Shown: positions 7,205 through 16,212 of the stretch, in pieces
How positions within the stretch are numbered: position 1 is the first letter of the stretch
Layout: each line of letters opens with the position of its first letter
Assembly: GCF_000725125.1 (NCBI RefSeq)
Contig: NZ_JFCB01000006.1
Coordinates: 124,001-188,000 of the forward strand
Length of the DNA: 64,000 nucleotides
Source of the DNA: Streptomyces toyocaensis
Lineage (GTDB): Bacteria; Actinomycetota; Actinomycetes; Streptomycetales; Streptomycetaceae
Reading direction: 5' to 3'
Made by a program: the position numbers and the translations under genes
Notes under the pieces: generated by a model
Seen by the model: the letters and a program-made list of their open reading frames with translations, nothing else
Told to the model about the DNA's origin: nothing
The model's database searches: none

Positions 7205-7462
7205 ATGTCCGAAAGGGACGACGAGAAGCGGGAGTTCGACATCAAGTGGGCGGACGGGGCCGAGCTCAAGGAGCCGTCGGCCCGGGCCCGGATGCTCGCC
7301 GCCCGCTGGAAGGACAACCCGCCCGGACCGGTCCCGTTCCGCCCCGACCCGGAGCACGGGAGAGCGTCCGGCCGCTCGTCCTGGGTGTCGACGGCCGTCG
7401 TGCTCGGGTGTGTCGTCGCGGTGATCGTGCTGCTCGGGTACATCAACTTCCGGCCGTACTGA
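7205..7462 (+). CDS. Small C-terminally anchored membrane protein
   Basis: An 85-residue protein with an acidic/basic soluble N-terminus (MSERDDEKREFDIKWADG) and one membrane helix (STAVVLGCVVAVIVLLGYI) close to the C-terminus. Codon use is typical of Streptomyces core genes. The helix near the C-terminus with a short tail means most of the protein probably faces the cytoplasm. No family recognised. Confidence 0.6.
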   Translation: MSERDDEKREFDIKWADGAELKEPSARARMLAARWKDNPPGPVPFRPDPEHGRASGRSSWVSTAVVLGCVVAVIVLLGYINFRPY

Positions 7463-7537
7463 CCGGGGACGCGCCCCTCGCCGCCGGGGGCGGCATGCGG
7501 CGCGAGAGCGGCGGCCGCCCCCGCGCCGGTGGTCCGT

Positions 7538-7852
7538 CTAGCGGCTGTAGCGCATGAACGCGCGCACCATGTGGCACGTGGTGTCCGACGGCGGGTGCAC
7601 GCCGATCAGCGCCGCCGTGCTCCGTATCGTCTCGTCGCGGGCCTGGCGGGGCAGGTAGACGCCGGAGTCGAGCAGGGCGATGGCGAGCCGCATCGCCTTG
7701 AGCCGGCGGTTGTGCGTGACGTACCACTCGCGCGGGCGGCCCGGCGGCAGCGGCCGCTTCTCCACCGGGGCGCAGGGAAGATCGAGCGGCACGGGACGCT
7801 TCGCGGTGGACTGGGTGGGCAGGGGCTTCGGCTTCAGTGCGGCAGCGGGCAC
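7538..7852 (-). CDS. Conserved hypothetical protein
   Basis: A 104-residue protein, basic and Pro-rich in its first third (KPKPLPTQSTAKRPVPLDLP) and helical in the rest (REWYVTHNRRLKAMRLAIALLDSGVY). The GTG at 7852 is chosen because AGGAGG lies six bases upstream; the ATG at 7858 would abut that site directly. No catalytic motif or membrane segment. It stands alone between convergent and divergent neighbours. Function unknown. Confidence 0.6.
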   Translation of the reverse strand: MPAAALKPKPLPTQSTAKRPVPLDLPCAPVEKRPLPPGRPREWYVTHNRRLKAMRLAIALLDSGVYLPRQARDETIRSTAALIGVHPPSDTTCHMVRAFMRYSR

Positions 7853-8083
7853 GGGCATCCTCCTGTCGCGGTCGGGGCGGCCCTCCGAGGTCCACGTCAA
7901 CCTCGGCGACTCCCTCGAACACTACGCACAGTCTACTGCCCGGCACTGACATTCAGCAGACCTTCCCAGGCCAACAAATGCCCTGGTGAACAGGGTTTTT
8001 GGCGTTGCGTCACAGCACTCCCGCCAGGCACGAACGAGGTGGCGCGAAAATCGAACACCAGGTGACGGCGTACCGTGTGCGGC

Positions 8084-8443
8084 ATGGAGATCTGGATCAA
8101 CCCCGCCTGTTCCAAGTGCCGCAGCGCCCTCAGCCTGCTCGACGCCGAGGGCGCCGAGTACACCGTCCGCCGGTACCTGGAGGAGGTACCGGGCGAGGAC
8201 GAGATCCGGGAGGTGCTGGAGCGGCTCGGGCTGGAGCCGTGGGACATCACCCGGACCCAGGAGGCCGTCGCGGCGGAACTGGGGCTGAAGGAGTGGGAGC
8301 GGGACGCCGGCACCCGGGACCGCTGGATCGCGGCCCTCGCCGCGCATCCCCGGCTGATCCAGCGGCCGATCATCACGGCGGACGACGGGACCGCGGTCGT
8401 GGCCCGCACGGAGGACGCCGTACGGGACGCCCTCTCCCGCTGA
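8084..8443 (+). CDS. ArsC/Spx-type thioredoxin-fold protein
   Basis: A 119-residue protein of the ArsC/Spx/YffB fold. It begins MEIWINPACSKCRSAL, placing a CxxC-like pair (Cys9, Cys12) at the redox position after the first strand. The later RPIITADDG corresponds to the cis-Pro region of arsenate reductases. No arsenic resistance genes are near, so a true arsenate reductase role is doubtful; a general thiol-redox or glutaredoxin-coupled role is as likely. The ATG at 8084 is preferred over one three codons upstream. Confidence 0.8.
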   Translation: MEIWINPACSKCRSALSLLDAEGAEYTVRRYLEEVPGEDEIREVLERLGLEPWDITRTQEAVAAELGLKEWERDAGTRDRWIAALAAHPRLIQRPIITADDGTAVVARTEDAVRDALSR

Positions 8444-8562
8444 CGACGCCGACGGCTCTGTGACGCGGGCCACAGCGGCGACCCGACCCGGGCGCTGAGC
8501 AACTCCGTTCGGTATCTCGTACATAGCGGCGTACGCCCCCCTACCTCTTCGAGGAGGCGCGC

Positions 8563-9243
8563 ATGTCGCGCAGGAGAACTCTCGGTCCGAAGAAGAAGCT
8601 GGCGCTGTTGCTGAGCGCCGCCACGGTGGCGGGAGGCGGCGCCTTCGTCATGGCGACCACCTCGAACGCCGGAACGCCGCCGGCCACCACCAAGTCGGCG
8701 GCCGACTCCACCGTCTGCCAGGGGCTCGCCACCGCGCTCGGCAACAACGAGAGGTTCATCGAGGGCCAGCGCGCCGCCCCGGACGCGCAGTCCGAGGCGC
8801 GGATCGCCAACCGCGAGGCGGTCATCGCCCAGATCCGGCGTCAGCAGGAGGCCTCCGGGTGCACGGTTGGGGAGTCGGCTCAGGACTCCCGGACCGCGCA
8901 GCCGGAGCAGCCGGCGCCCTCCCAGCCGGCGCCCTCGCAGCCCGCCGGGAACGACCAGGGCGGGCAGGCGGGCGGTGACGGTGCCGCCGCCTCCGGCGAG
9001 CAGGTGTGCAACGGGTCCACCGTCACGCTCTCCGGCGAGGGCGGCGCCCCGGCGGCGTCCAGCAACCAGTTCCCGGCCGGTACGAAGCTGAAGGTCACCA
9101 ACCTGGACAACGACAAGTCCACGACGGTGGAGGTCACCTCGGTGTCCGGCAGCTGCGTGCTGCTGAACAACGCCGCCTTCGAGCAGGTCCGCGAGGCCGG
9201 CAAGTTCCTGATCCGCCGCGCGGTGATCGAGAAGGTGGGGTGA
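8563..9243 (+). CDS. Secreted or membrane-anchored double-psi-barrel-like protein
   Basis: A 226-residue exported protein. A basic start (MSRRRTLGPKKK) precedes a hydrophobic segment (LALLLSAATVAGGGAFVMA). Residues about 45-100 form a helical part with two Cys. A low-complexity linker of Pro/Ser/Gln and Gly (QPAPSQPAPSQPAGNDQGGQAGG) follows. The C-terminal about 80 residues (NGSTVTLSGEGG..., GTKLKVTNLDNDKSTTVEVT, RRAVIEKVG) resemble the RlpA/expansin-like double-psi beta-barrel. Its N-terminal layout is like that of the DUF1996 protein at 13963, suggesting both act outside the membrane. The exact role is unknown. Confidence 0.65.
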   Translation: MSRRRTLGPKKKLALLLSAATVAGGGAFVMATTSNAGTPPATTKSAADSTVCQGLATALGNNERFIEGQRAAPDAQSEARIANREAVIAQIRRQQEASGCTVGESAQDSRTAQPEQPAPSQPAPSQPAGNDQGGQAGGDGAAASGEQVCNGSTVTLSGEGGAPAASSNQFPAGTKLKVTNLDNDKSTTVEVTSVSGSCVLLNNAAFEQVREAGKFLIRRAVIEKVG

Positions 9244-9258
9244 GGCCCGGATTCCCGC

Positions 9259-9298
9259 GAGGGGCCCGCTGCTTCCGGCCGGGAGCGGCGGGCCCCTC
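9259..9298 (+). terminator. Hairpin terminator
   Basis: GAGGGGCCCGC and its complement GCGGGCCCCTC around an 18-base loop, 16 bases after the stop of the secreted protein. Confidence 0.75.
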
Positions 9299-9373
9299 GG
9301 CGTCCTCTCGCATACACCGCGCCCGCCTCCCCGCGCGCGCTCACCAAGTGGGGCGGCGCGCACCGGGGGTCCG

Positions 9374-9411
9374 GTAACACGGGGTTCACACGCGGGCAAT
9401 GGCCGGGAAAT
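9374..9411 (+). promoter_or_regulatory. GlnR box upstream of glnII
   Basis: Four pentamers at exact 11-base steps: GTAAC, TTCAC, GCAAT, GAAAT (starts 9374, 9385, 9396, 9407). This fits the known actinobacterial GlnR pattern gTnAC-n6-GaAAc repeated. It lies about 100 bases before the glnII start, so glnII is probably activated by GlnR under nitrogen limitation. Confidence 0.75.
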
Positions 9412-9511
9412 CGCCTGTTGACAGGCTGCGTGGCATCGACGGCGGCGTCCCAGTGCCGCAGCGCCGCAGCACCCGCACCAGCGCCCAGATACACCCCGAA
9501 GGATGTGGACC

Positions 9512-10540
9512 GTGAGCTTCAAGGCCGAGTACATCTGGATCGACGGCACCGAGCCGACCGCCAAGCTGCGTTCCAAGACCAAGATCCTCGGCGACGACGC
9601 CAAGGGCGCGGACCTGCCGATCTGGGGCTTCGACGGGTCCTCCACCAACCAGGCCAAGGGGCACGCCTCCGATTGCGTCCTCAGCCCGGTCCTCGTCTGC
9701 CCGGACCCCCTCCGCGGCGGTGACGACGTTCTGGTCCTGTGCGAGGTGCTGAACACCGACATGACGCCGCACGAGTCCAACACGCGTGCCGCGCTGGCCG
9801 GGCTCGCCGAGAGGTTCGCCGCCCAGGAGCCGATCTTCGGCATCGAGCAGGAGTACACCTTCTTCCGGGACGGCCACCCCCTCGGCTTCCCCAAGGGCGG
9901 CTTCCCCGCCCCGCAGGGCGGCTACTACTGCGGGGTCGGCTCCGACGAGATCTTCGGCCGTGACGTCGTCGAGGCCCACCTGGACAACTGCCTGAAGGCG
10001 GGCCTGGGCATCTCCGGCATCAACGCCGAGGTCATGCCCGGCCAGTGGGAGTTCCAGGTCGGTCCGCTGGCCCCGCTGGAGGTCGCCGACCAGTTGTGGG
10101 TGGCCCGGTGGCTGCTCTACCGCACCGCCGAGGACTTCGATGTCGCCGCCACCCTCGACCCGAAGCCGGTCAAGGGCGACTGGAACGGCGCGGGCGCGCA
10201 CACCAACTTCTCCACCAGGGCCATGCGCGAGGGCTACGACGCGATCATCACCGCGTGCGAGTCGCTCGGTGAGGGCTCCAAGCCGCTCGACCACGTCAAG
10301 AACTACGGCGCCGGCATCGACGACCGCCTCACCGGCCTGCACGAGACCGCTCCGTGGAACGAGTACTCCTACGGCGTCTCCGACCGCGGTGCCTCGGTGC
10401 GCATCCCGTGGCAGGTCGAGAAGGACGGCAAGGGCTACATCGAGGACCGCCGTCCGAACGCCAACGTCGACCCGTACGTGGTGACCCGGCTGCTGGTCGA
10501 CACGTGCTGCACCGCACTGGAGAAGGCCGGCCAGGTCTGA
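9512..10540 (+). CDS. glnII: Glutamine synthetase type II
   Basis: Glutamine synthetase of the eukaryotic-like GSII type (ATP + glutamate + ammonia to glutamine), 342 residues, the usual length. It shows the GSII hallmarks FKAEYIWIDGTEPTAK, GFDGSSTNQA, APQGGYYCGVG, INAEVMPGQWEFQ and GAGAHTNFSTRAMR, covering the metal- and nucleotide-binding regions. The GTG at 9512 is chosen because GAAGGA lies eight bases upstream, whereas the in-frame ATG at 9503 abuts it. A GlnR box precedes the gene and a terminator follows, so it is monocistronic. GSII is heat-labile and not adenylylated in known streptomycetes. Confidence 0.97.
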   Translation: MSFKAEYIWIDGTEPTAKLRSKTKILGDDAKGADLPIWGFDGSSTNQAKGHASDCVLSPVLVCPDPLRGGDDVLVLCEVLNTDMTPHESNTRAALAGLAERFAAQEPIFGIEQEYTFFRDGHPLGFPKGGFPAPQGGYYCGVGSDEIFGRDVVEAHLDNCLKAGLGISGINAEVMPGQWEFQVGPLAPLEVADQLWVARWLLYRTAEDFDVAATLDPKPVKGDWNGAGAHTNFSTRAMREGYDAIITACESLGEGSKPLDHVKNYGAGIDDRLTGLHETAPWNEYSYGVSDRGASVRIPWQVEKDGKGYIEDRRPNANVDPYVVTRLLVDTCCTALEKAGQV

Positions 10541-10560
10541 TCCGTACCGCAGTCCGTCAC

Positions 10561-10593
10561 GAGGGGCGTCCGCCGTCGGGGTGGGCGCCCCTC
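10561..10593 (+). terminator. glnII terminator
   Basis: GAGGGGCG and CGCCCCTC form the stem about 20 bases after the glnII stop. Confidence 0.7.
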
Positions 10594-10741
10594 GCGTGCC
10601 GGGTACCGGGACGCGATCCGCACGGTGCGCCGCGTGGGTTGCCCGTACGTCCCGCCGGCCGGGCGCCGAGCGCGCACCGCCCGGTCTGCCGACAGCAGAT
10701 TGCCGTTCCCCCGCGCCGCCCGGGCGGGCAGAGTCGCCGGT

Positions 10742-11749
10742 ATGAGACTTCTGTTGCTGGGTGGTACGGAGTTCGTGGGCCGGGCCGTCGCCGAGGCGGC
10801 CCTCGCGCGGGGCTGGGAGGTGACCGCCTTCCACCGGGGACGGCACGAGGCCCCGCCGGGGGTGCGGACGCTGCTGGGCGACCGCACCGCGCTCGACGGT
10901 CTGGCCGCGCTCGACGAGGATCCCGGGGAGTGGGACGTCGTCGTCGACACCTGGTCGGCCGCGCCCCGCGCGGTGCGGGACGCGGCACGGCTGCTGCGGG
11001 GCCGCGCCGGGCGGTACGTGTACGTGTCGAGCTGCTCGGTGTACGCGTGGGCGCCGCCCGCCGGCTACTCCGAGGAGGCTCCCGTGGTGGAGGGCGCTTC
11101 CGCGGACGCCGATCTCACGGACTACGCGCGGGACAAGCGGGGCGGCGAGCTGGCCGCCGTGGACGCCTTCGGCGCGGACCGGTCGCTGCTGGTGCGGGCG
11201 GGGCTGCTCATCGGTCCCTACGAGAACGTGGGCCGGCTGCCCTGGTGGCTGAACCGGATGGCGCGCGGCGGTCCCGTCCTCGCCCCGGGCCCACGTGACC
11301 TGCCCCTGCAGTACGTGGACGCCCGCGACCTCGCGGAGTGGGTCCTCGGCGCCGCCGAGCAGGGGCTGAGCGGGCCGTACAACCTCGTGTCCCCGCAGGG
11401 CCACGCCACGATGGGCGAACTCCTCGACGCCTGCGTCCGGGTGACCGGCGGCCCGGCCGAGCTGCGGTGGACCGCGCCGGAGGTGATCCTCGACGCGGGG
11501 ATCGAACCGTGGACGCATCTGCCGGTGTGGGTGCCGCCGGACACCGACCTGCACGACGCGCTGCACTCGGCGGACGTCTCCCGGGCGGTGGCGACGGGAC
11601 TGCGCTGCCGCCCGGTCGCCGAGACCGTGGCCGACACCTGGCGCTGGCTGACGGACCTCGGCGGTGCCGCGCCGCAGCGCCCGGACCGGACGGCCAAGGG
11701 GCTCGATCCGGAGGTGGAGGCGAAGGTGCTGGCGGGTCGGGGGGTGTAG
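10742..11749 (+). CDS. NAD-dependent epimerase/dehydratase (SDR family)
   Basis: A 335-residue Rossmann-fold protein of the extended/atypical SDR group. The N-terminal dinucleotide loop is MRLLLLGGTEFVGRAV (GGTxFVG). YVYVSSCSVY carries the usual Ser/Tyr region, and LLVRAGLLIGPYE is typical of epimerase-like family members. The active-site YxxxK appears as YARDK in LTDYARDKRGGE. Substrate cannot be told from the sequence. It starts about 150 bases after the glnII terminator and is followed by a two-component pair. Confidence 0.85.
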   Translation: MRLLLLGGTEFVGRAVAEAALARGWEVTAFHRGRHEAPPGVRTLLGDRTALDGLAALDEDPGEWDVVVDTWSAAPRAVRDAARLLRGRAGRYVYVSSCSVYAWAPPAGYSEEAPVVEGASADADLTDYARDKRGGELAAVDAFGADRSLLVRAGLLIGPYENVGRLPWWLNRMARGGPVLAPGPRDLPLQYVDARDLAEWVLGAAEQGLSGPYNLVSPQGHATMGELLDACVRVTGGPAELRWTAPEVILDAGIEPWTHLPVWVPPDTDLHDALHSADVSRAVATGLRCRPVAETVADTWRWLTDLGGAAPQRPDRTAKGLDPEVEAKVLAGRGV

Positions 11750-11819
11750 GCAGCACCACCCCCCGGCCGGGGGGCCCGGCCCAGTGACCGCGCCGGGCCG
11801 CTCGGCCAGACTGACGTCC

Positions 11820-13106
11820 ATGAACACCGAAACGAAGAGCGACGGCACCGCCTCCAGGGCACGGGGCATGGTGCGTGCCGCCGGACGGGGGCTCGTGCTG
11901 GCGGTCGTCTCACTGCCGCTGGCCGTGCTGTGCTTCTCCCTGTCCGCCGTGTCGATCGCCCTCATCCCCCTCGGGATCGGGCTGGTCACCACACCCTGGG
12001 TGCTGACCGGTGTGCGTGCCTTCGCCGACTGGCGCAGGGTGGTGTCGGCCACGTGGGGCGGGGTGCGCATCCCCCCGGCCTACCGGCCGGTCCCCGAGGA
12101 CGCCAACCCCTGGACGCGCACCTTCGCCCTGCTCCGGGACCCGGCGGTCCGGCGGGACCTGCGGTGGCTGCCGGTGGACATGACGGCGGGCTTCGTGACG
12201 GCGCTGCTCCCGGCCGTGCTGGTGCTCTACCCGCTGGAGGGCCTCGCGCTGGCCGCCGGGCTGTGGCGGACCATGACCGGGGGCCCGTACGCCGAGTACG
12301 GGCCGTACTGGTACGGCTTCGTGCCGGTCGGCGACCAGACGTCCGCACTGGGCGCCGGAGCACTGGGCGCCGTCCTCCTGGTCCTCGCCCACCGCTACGC
12401 CGTGCCGGCCTTCCAGGTCCACTTCCGCCTCACCCGGGCCCTCCTCGGCTCCCCGCGGACCGAACTGGCCGAGCGCGTGCGGGTGCTGACCGAGACCCGG
12501 CGGGACGCCGTGGACACCTCCGCCGCCGAACTGCGGCGCATCGAGCGGGACCTGCACGACGGGGCGCAGGCCCGGCTGGTCGCCGTGGGTATGGACCTGG
12601 GGACGATCGAGACGCTGATCGAGAAGGACCCGGCGAAGGCGCGTGAGCTGCTGGCGCACGCCCGGCGGTCCTCCGCCGAGGCGCTGACCGAACTGCGGGA
12701 GCTGGTGCGGGGCATCCATCCGCCGGTGCTGGCCGAGCGCGGTCTGGGAGACGCCGTGCGGGCGCTGGCGCTGCGGCTGCCGGTGGTCACCGAGGTGAAC
12801 GTGGAGCTGCCCGGGCGGGCGGAGGCGCCCGTGGAGTCGGCGGCGTACTTCGCGGTGAGCGAGGTCCTCACCAACGCGGTCAAGCACTCCGGAGCGGACC
12901 GGATCTGGGTCGATGTCCACCACACCGAGGGCCGTCTGCGGGTGACGGTCACCGACAACGGCAAGGGCGGCGCGGTCATCGGCGCCGGCTCGGGACTGAC
13001 CGGGGTGGAGCGGCGACTGGGTACATTCGACGGCGTCCTGGCCGTCAGCAGTCCCGCGGGCGGCCCCACCATGGTCACCATGGAGATCCCTTGCGCGTTG
13101 TCCTAG
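11820..13106 (+). CDS. NarL-type sensor histidine kinase
   Basis: A 428-residue membrane kinase. The N-terminal half has a sensor-type module with paired hydrophobic segments (LAVVSLPLAVLCFSLSAVSIALIPLGIGLV, and further helices around residues 120-190). The dimerisation/phosphoacceptor helix reads RRIERDLHDGAQARLVAVGMDLG, with the His in DLHDG. The ATPase part shows SEVLTNAVKHSGA and VTDNGKGG...GSGLTGVERRL. Its stop overlaps the response-regulator start by 16 bases, so the two are coupled. The signal is unknown. Confidence 0.92.
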   Translation: MNTETKSDGTASRARGMVRAAGRGLVLAVVSLPLAVLCFSLSAVSIALIPLGIGLVTTPWVLTGVRAFADWRRVVSATWGGVRIPPAYRPVPEDANPWTRTFALLRDPAVRRDLRWLPVDMTAGFVTALLPAVLVLYPLEGLALAAGLWRTMTGGPYAEYGPYWYGFVPVGDQTSALGAGALGAVLLVLAHRYAVPAFQVHFRLTRALLGSPRTELAERVRVLTETRRDAVDTSAAELRRIERDLHDGAQARLVAVGMDLGTIETLIEKDPAKARELLAHARRSSAEALTELRELVRGIHPPVLAERGLGDAVRALALRLPVVTEVNVELPGRAEAPVESAAYFAVSEVLTNAVKHSGADRIWVDVHHTEGRLRVTVTDNGKGGAVIGAGSGLTGVERRLGTFDGVLAVSSPAGGPTMVTMEIPCALS

Positions 13107-13744
13107 CCGAAGACCTCTTCCTGCTGCGCGACGGACTCGTCCGGCTGCTCGAGGCGCACGACTTCGAGATCGCGGCGGCCGTGGAGTCCGGGCCGGAGCT
13201 GGCCCGGGCGCTCGCCGAGCACACACCCGATGTCGCCGTGGTCGACGTACGCCTGCCGCCGACGCACACCGACGAGGGGCTGCAGTGCGCGCTTCAGGCC
13301 CGCCGCGAGCGCCCGGGCCTGCCGGTGCTGGTGCTCTCGCAGCACGTGGAGCAGTTGTACGCCCGGGAGTTGCTGGCCGACGGCAGTGGCGGGGTGGGCT
13401 ATCTGCTGAAGGACCGGGTGTTCGACGCGGGACAGTTCACGGACGCCGTACGACGGGTCGCGGCGGGCGGTACGGCGATGGACCCCCAGGTGATCCAGCA
13501 GCTGCTGGCGCGGCAGTCGGGCGACGACCGGCCACTGGCACGGCTGACGCCCCGGGAGCTGGAGGTGCTGGAGCTGATGGCGCAGGGGCGGACCAACGCG
13601 GCGATCGCGGCCCGGCTGGTGGTGACGGAACGGGCGATCGCCAAGCACACCGCGAACATCTTCGCCAAACTGGGGCTCGAGGTGTCGGACGACGACAACC
13701 GTCGCGTGCTGGCCGTCCTCGCGTATCTCGACCACGGCCGGTGA
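13091..13744 (+). CDS. NarL/LuxR-type response regulator
   Basis: A 217-residue regulator. The receiver begins MRVVLAEDLFLLRDGLVRLL, with the acidic pocket in AED and the phospho-acceptor Asp in VAVVDVRLPP. The conserved Lys is in YLLKDRV. The C-terminal LuxR helix-turn-helix is LTPRELEVLELMAQGRTNAAIAARL. The TTG at 13091 lies inside the kinase gene; no in-frame ATG gives a complete receiver. It should be phosphorylated by the adjacent kinase. Confidence 0.92.
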   Translation: MRVVLAEDLFLLRDGLVRLLEAHDFEIAAAVESGPELARALAEHTPDVAVVDVRLPPTHTDEGLQCALQARRERPGLPVLVLSQHVEQLYARELLADGSGGVGYLLKDRVFDAGQFTDAVRRVAAGGTAMDPQVIQQLLARQSGDDRPLARLTPRELEVLELMAQGRTNAAIAARLVVTERAIAKHTANIFAKLGLEVSDDDNRRVLAVLAYLDHGR

Positions 13745-13867
13745 AACCGGACGCGTTCCTTCACCCCGGGTAGGTGATCGGCAACTTCCAGTATGCCAGG
13801 GCCTGTTGAGTCTCCTGTGGCCGTACTTACTTCTCGCCTCTTCACGGGACGGGTGAACACCCGTGGG

Positions 13868-13893
13868 GCGGCTCCCGTACTCAAGGGAGCCGC
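13868..13893. terminator. Hairpin in the region before the DUF1996 gene
   Basis: GCGGCTCCC and its complement around an eight-base loop. It may terminate the two-component operon or act in the DUF1996 leader. The rest of 13745-13962 shows no gene. Confidence 0.55.
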
Positions 13894-13962
13894 TTCACTC
13901 CTGTCGGGCCGCTCGAAGCCCCGCAATGGGATGCCCCCGTAAGGAAGGTCAAGAGGAGTTCC

Positions 13963-15492
13963 ATGGGACGCAACACAAGAAAACGTCGTACGCCGCTGGC
14001 CACCAAGGTGATTGCCGGGGCGGCGGCCCTGGCGCTCGGTGGGGGCGGGCTGGTCTGGGCGAACTTCTACGCCTCGGCACACGAGAAGGACGGAGGCGAC
14101 AACCGGACCCGTTCGGGGGGCGCGCGGATCGCCACGATCAGCTGCCCGGACGTCGGCCAGAAGCTGACGAGGGTGCCACGCAACGCCCGCAAGGGCGTCG
14201 CCAGGGAACTGGCGTCGCTGGACCGGCAGATCACGGAGGCCTACGCGCGCCTCGCGGAGACCCGCCAGGCCCAGGCGGGCGACGCGAGGTACGTCGACAA
14301 CGCCATCCTCGGACCGCTGAGGTCCAAGCGGACGGCCACGCTGGACCGGATCGGCATCAACATCAACCGGGCGGGCGGCAAGGCACCGCGCGACCTCGGC
14401 CGGTTCGCCCCGTGCCAGGGCGTTCCCGTCGAACAGCCGGCGCCGGTCGACGGCGGCGGCCAGGACAACGGCGGCCAGGACCAGGGTGACGGCGGCCAGA
14501 ACAACGGCGGCCAGGACCAGGGCGGCGGCCAGAACAACGGTCAGGGCAACGGCGGCCAGGCCGGCAACGGACCCGTGGGGGACGACTTCGTCGACATCGA
14601 GGACGTCCAGCCGAACTCCCGCGACCTGCCCAACGGTCTGGCGGCGAACGGTGACGGTGGTTCGACGGGCAGCTTCACCACCGTGTGCGGCACCAACGAG
14701 AACGGGCTGCGCAACTCGGACAACGTGATCGTGGCGCCCGGCGTGTCCAACGGTGCGAAGCACCAGCACGACTACGTCGGCAACCAGGCCAACACCGCGT
14801 TCGCGAGCGACCAGGACCTGGCGAACGGCGACACGTCGTGCCAGAACCAGGGCGACCGGTCGTCGTACTTCTGGCCGGTGCTGCGCATCCAGGACGGTAC
14901 GCAGGACATCGACCAGGGCCGGCCGGGCGGCGGTCAGGACGGCAACGTGGGCAAGATCGTCGCACCCACCGCGGCGGAGCTGAAGTTCGTCGGCAACCGC
15001 ACGAGCGACGTCGTCGCGATGCCGAGGGCCCTGCGCATCATCACCGGTGACGCCAAAGCCTTCACCAACGGCCTGAACAACGCCAACACCTCCTGGAGCT
15101 GCACCGGCTTCGAGGACCGGCAGGTCACGGACAAGTACCCGATCTGCCCCGAGGGCAGCGGCGTGGTCCGCACGACCAGCTTCCAGAGCTGCTGGGACGG
15201 CCAGAACGTCGACAGCGCCAACCACCGCACCCACGTCGACTTCGTCGAGGCGGACGGCACCTGCTCGAACGGTTTCCGGGCCATCCCCCAGCTCCAGGTC
15301 CGGCTGGTCTACGACAACATCCCGGCCCCCCGGATCGACAACGGGCAGCTCGTGAATCCGTACGCGGTGGACACCTTCCCGGAGCAGCTGCACAAGCCGA
15401 TCACCGACCACAACGACTTCATCAACTTCTTCGACGAGGACCTGATGAACGAGATGGTCCAGTGCATCAACAGCGGGCAGGACTGCCAGTAG
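13963..15492 (+). CDS. DUF1996 secreted protein
   Basis: A 509-residue exported protein. A basic start ([15 protein letters not shown]) and a hydrophobic core ([20 protein letters not shown]) act as signal or anchor. Residues about 45-150 form a helical region with one Cys (TISCPDVG). A Gly/Gln/Asn linker with [15 protein letters not shown] repeats fills about 165-205. The C-terminal about 290 residues match DUF1996 ([11 protein letters not shown]..., [42 protein letters not shown]). DUF1996 proteins are extracellular in actinobacteria and fungi and of unknown biochemistry. It is transcribed alone and ends in a very strong terminator. Confidence 0.85.
   Translation: MGRNTRKRRTPLATKVIAGAAALALGGGGLVWANFYASAHEKDGGDNRTRSGGARIATISCPDVGQKLTRVPRNARKGVARELASLDRQITEAYARLAETRQAQAGDARYVDNAILGPLRSKRTATLDRIGININRAGGKAPRDLGRFAPCQGVPVEQPAPVDGGGQDNGGQDQGDGGQNNGGQDQGGGQNNGQGNGGQAGNGPVGDDFVDIEDVQPNSRDLPNGLAANGDGGSTGSFTTVCGTNENGLRNSDNVIVAPGVSNGAKHQHDYVGNQANTAFASDQDLANGDTSCQNQGDRSSYFWPVLRIQDGTQDIDQGRPGGGQDGNVGKIVAPTAAELKFVGNRTSDVVAMPRALRIITGDAKAFTNGLNNANTSWSCTGFEDRQVTDKYPICPEGSGVVRTTSFQSCWDGQNVDSANHRTHVDFVEADGTCSNGFRAIPQLQVRLVYDNIPAPRIDNGQLVNPYAVDTFPEQLHKPITDHNDFINFFDEDLMNEMVQCINSGQDCQ
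14451..14565 (+). repeat. GGCGGCCAGGACAACGGC-type coding repeat
   Basis: A degenerate tandem repeat encoding the Gly/Gln/Asn linker between the two parts of the DUF1996 protein. Units contain GGCCAGGACCAGGG or GGCCAGAACAACGG. It is a likely spot for length variation between strains. Confidence 0.75.
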
Positions 15493-15504
15493 TCCTCATC
15501 CGGT

Positions 15505-15546
15505 GACGAAAGCCGGCGGTGGGAACTCCCACCGCCGGCTTTCGTC
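15505..15546. terminator. Strong bidirectional terminator
   Basis: A 20-bp perfect stem (GACGAAAGCCGGCGGTGGGA with its complement) between the DUF1996 gene and the convergent lipoprotein gene. Confidence 0.9.
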
Positions 15547-15559
15547 CGTTCCCGTGCGG

Positions 15560-15991
15560 TCAGCCGTGGTGGCCGCCACTGTTGTGGCTGCCGCCGGGGT
15601 TCATGTGCTCGGAACCCTCCTCCATCGTCCCGCCGAGCGTGCTCCGCAGTGCCGTCACCGTCCTCTCCTCGCCGACGGCGACCCACTTGCGGCCGACGAG
15701 GTAATAGCCGCCGTAGTCCTTCGCGCTGTTCAGCCACTCGCGCTGGCCGCGGTCGGTGGCGAAGGTGGCGAGGATGTACTTCTCCTTCCCCTTCTTGCAG
15801 ATGGCCTGACGGATGGTGTCGGCGTCGGTCTGCAGGTTCGGCTCGCACCGGGCTTCGGCAGCGATGTGCTCCAGACTGCCGGTGGCGGTGGGTGGCACCT
15901 CGTCGCCGCCGGAGCCGCCGGTTCCGCAGCCCGCCGACGCCAGGGCCACCGCCGCGCAGGTCAGCGCGAGCATCGATCGGGTCAGCCTCAT
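15560..15991 (-). CDS. Small secreted lipoprotein
   Basis: A 143-residue lipoprotein. The signal peptide MRLTRSMLALTCAAVALASAGC has the lipobox ASAGC, so lipidation at Cys22 is expected. The mature part has one Cys pair (ARCEPNL, QAICKKG) and ends in a His/Ser/Gly tail (GGSHNSGGHHG). GGAGG upstream fixes the start at 15991 rather than an earlier in-frame ATG. No family recognised; an extracellular sensing or binding role is only a guess. Confidence 0.75.
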   Translation of the reverse strand: MRLTRSMLALTCAAVALASAGCGTGGSGGDEVPPTATGSLEHIAAEARCEPNLQTDADTIRQAICKKGKEKYILATFATDRGQREWLNSAKDYGGYYLVGRKWVAVGEERTVTALRSTLGGTMEEGSEHMNPGGSHNSGGHHG

Positions 15992-16212
15992 GTGTTCCTC
16001 CGGTCCATTCACGGCGCCTCGTGACGGCGGCACGCCGCACGGAGCCCCGGCACGGGGCCCTCACCCTTCGATACGGCCCCGGGACCCGCAGTGCTCAATG
16101 CCGGGGCGGCCGTGGGGAACGGGCGTGCGGCATGCCGACGCCCGGACTCGACGCGCCGCCGGCGCCTTGCCCTGCCAGGTGACCATCCACCGGTTCGCTC
16201 GTTCTGCTGAAC

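Noticed and set aside
14451..14565. Regular repeats resembling a CRISPR or minisatellite
   Set aside because: Units are in frame with the DUF1996 gene and encode a Gly/Gln/Asn linker; there are no unique spacers.
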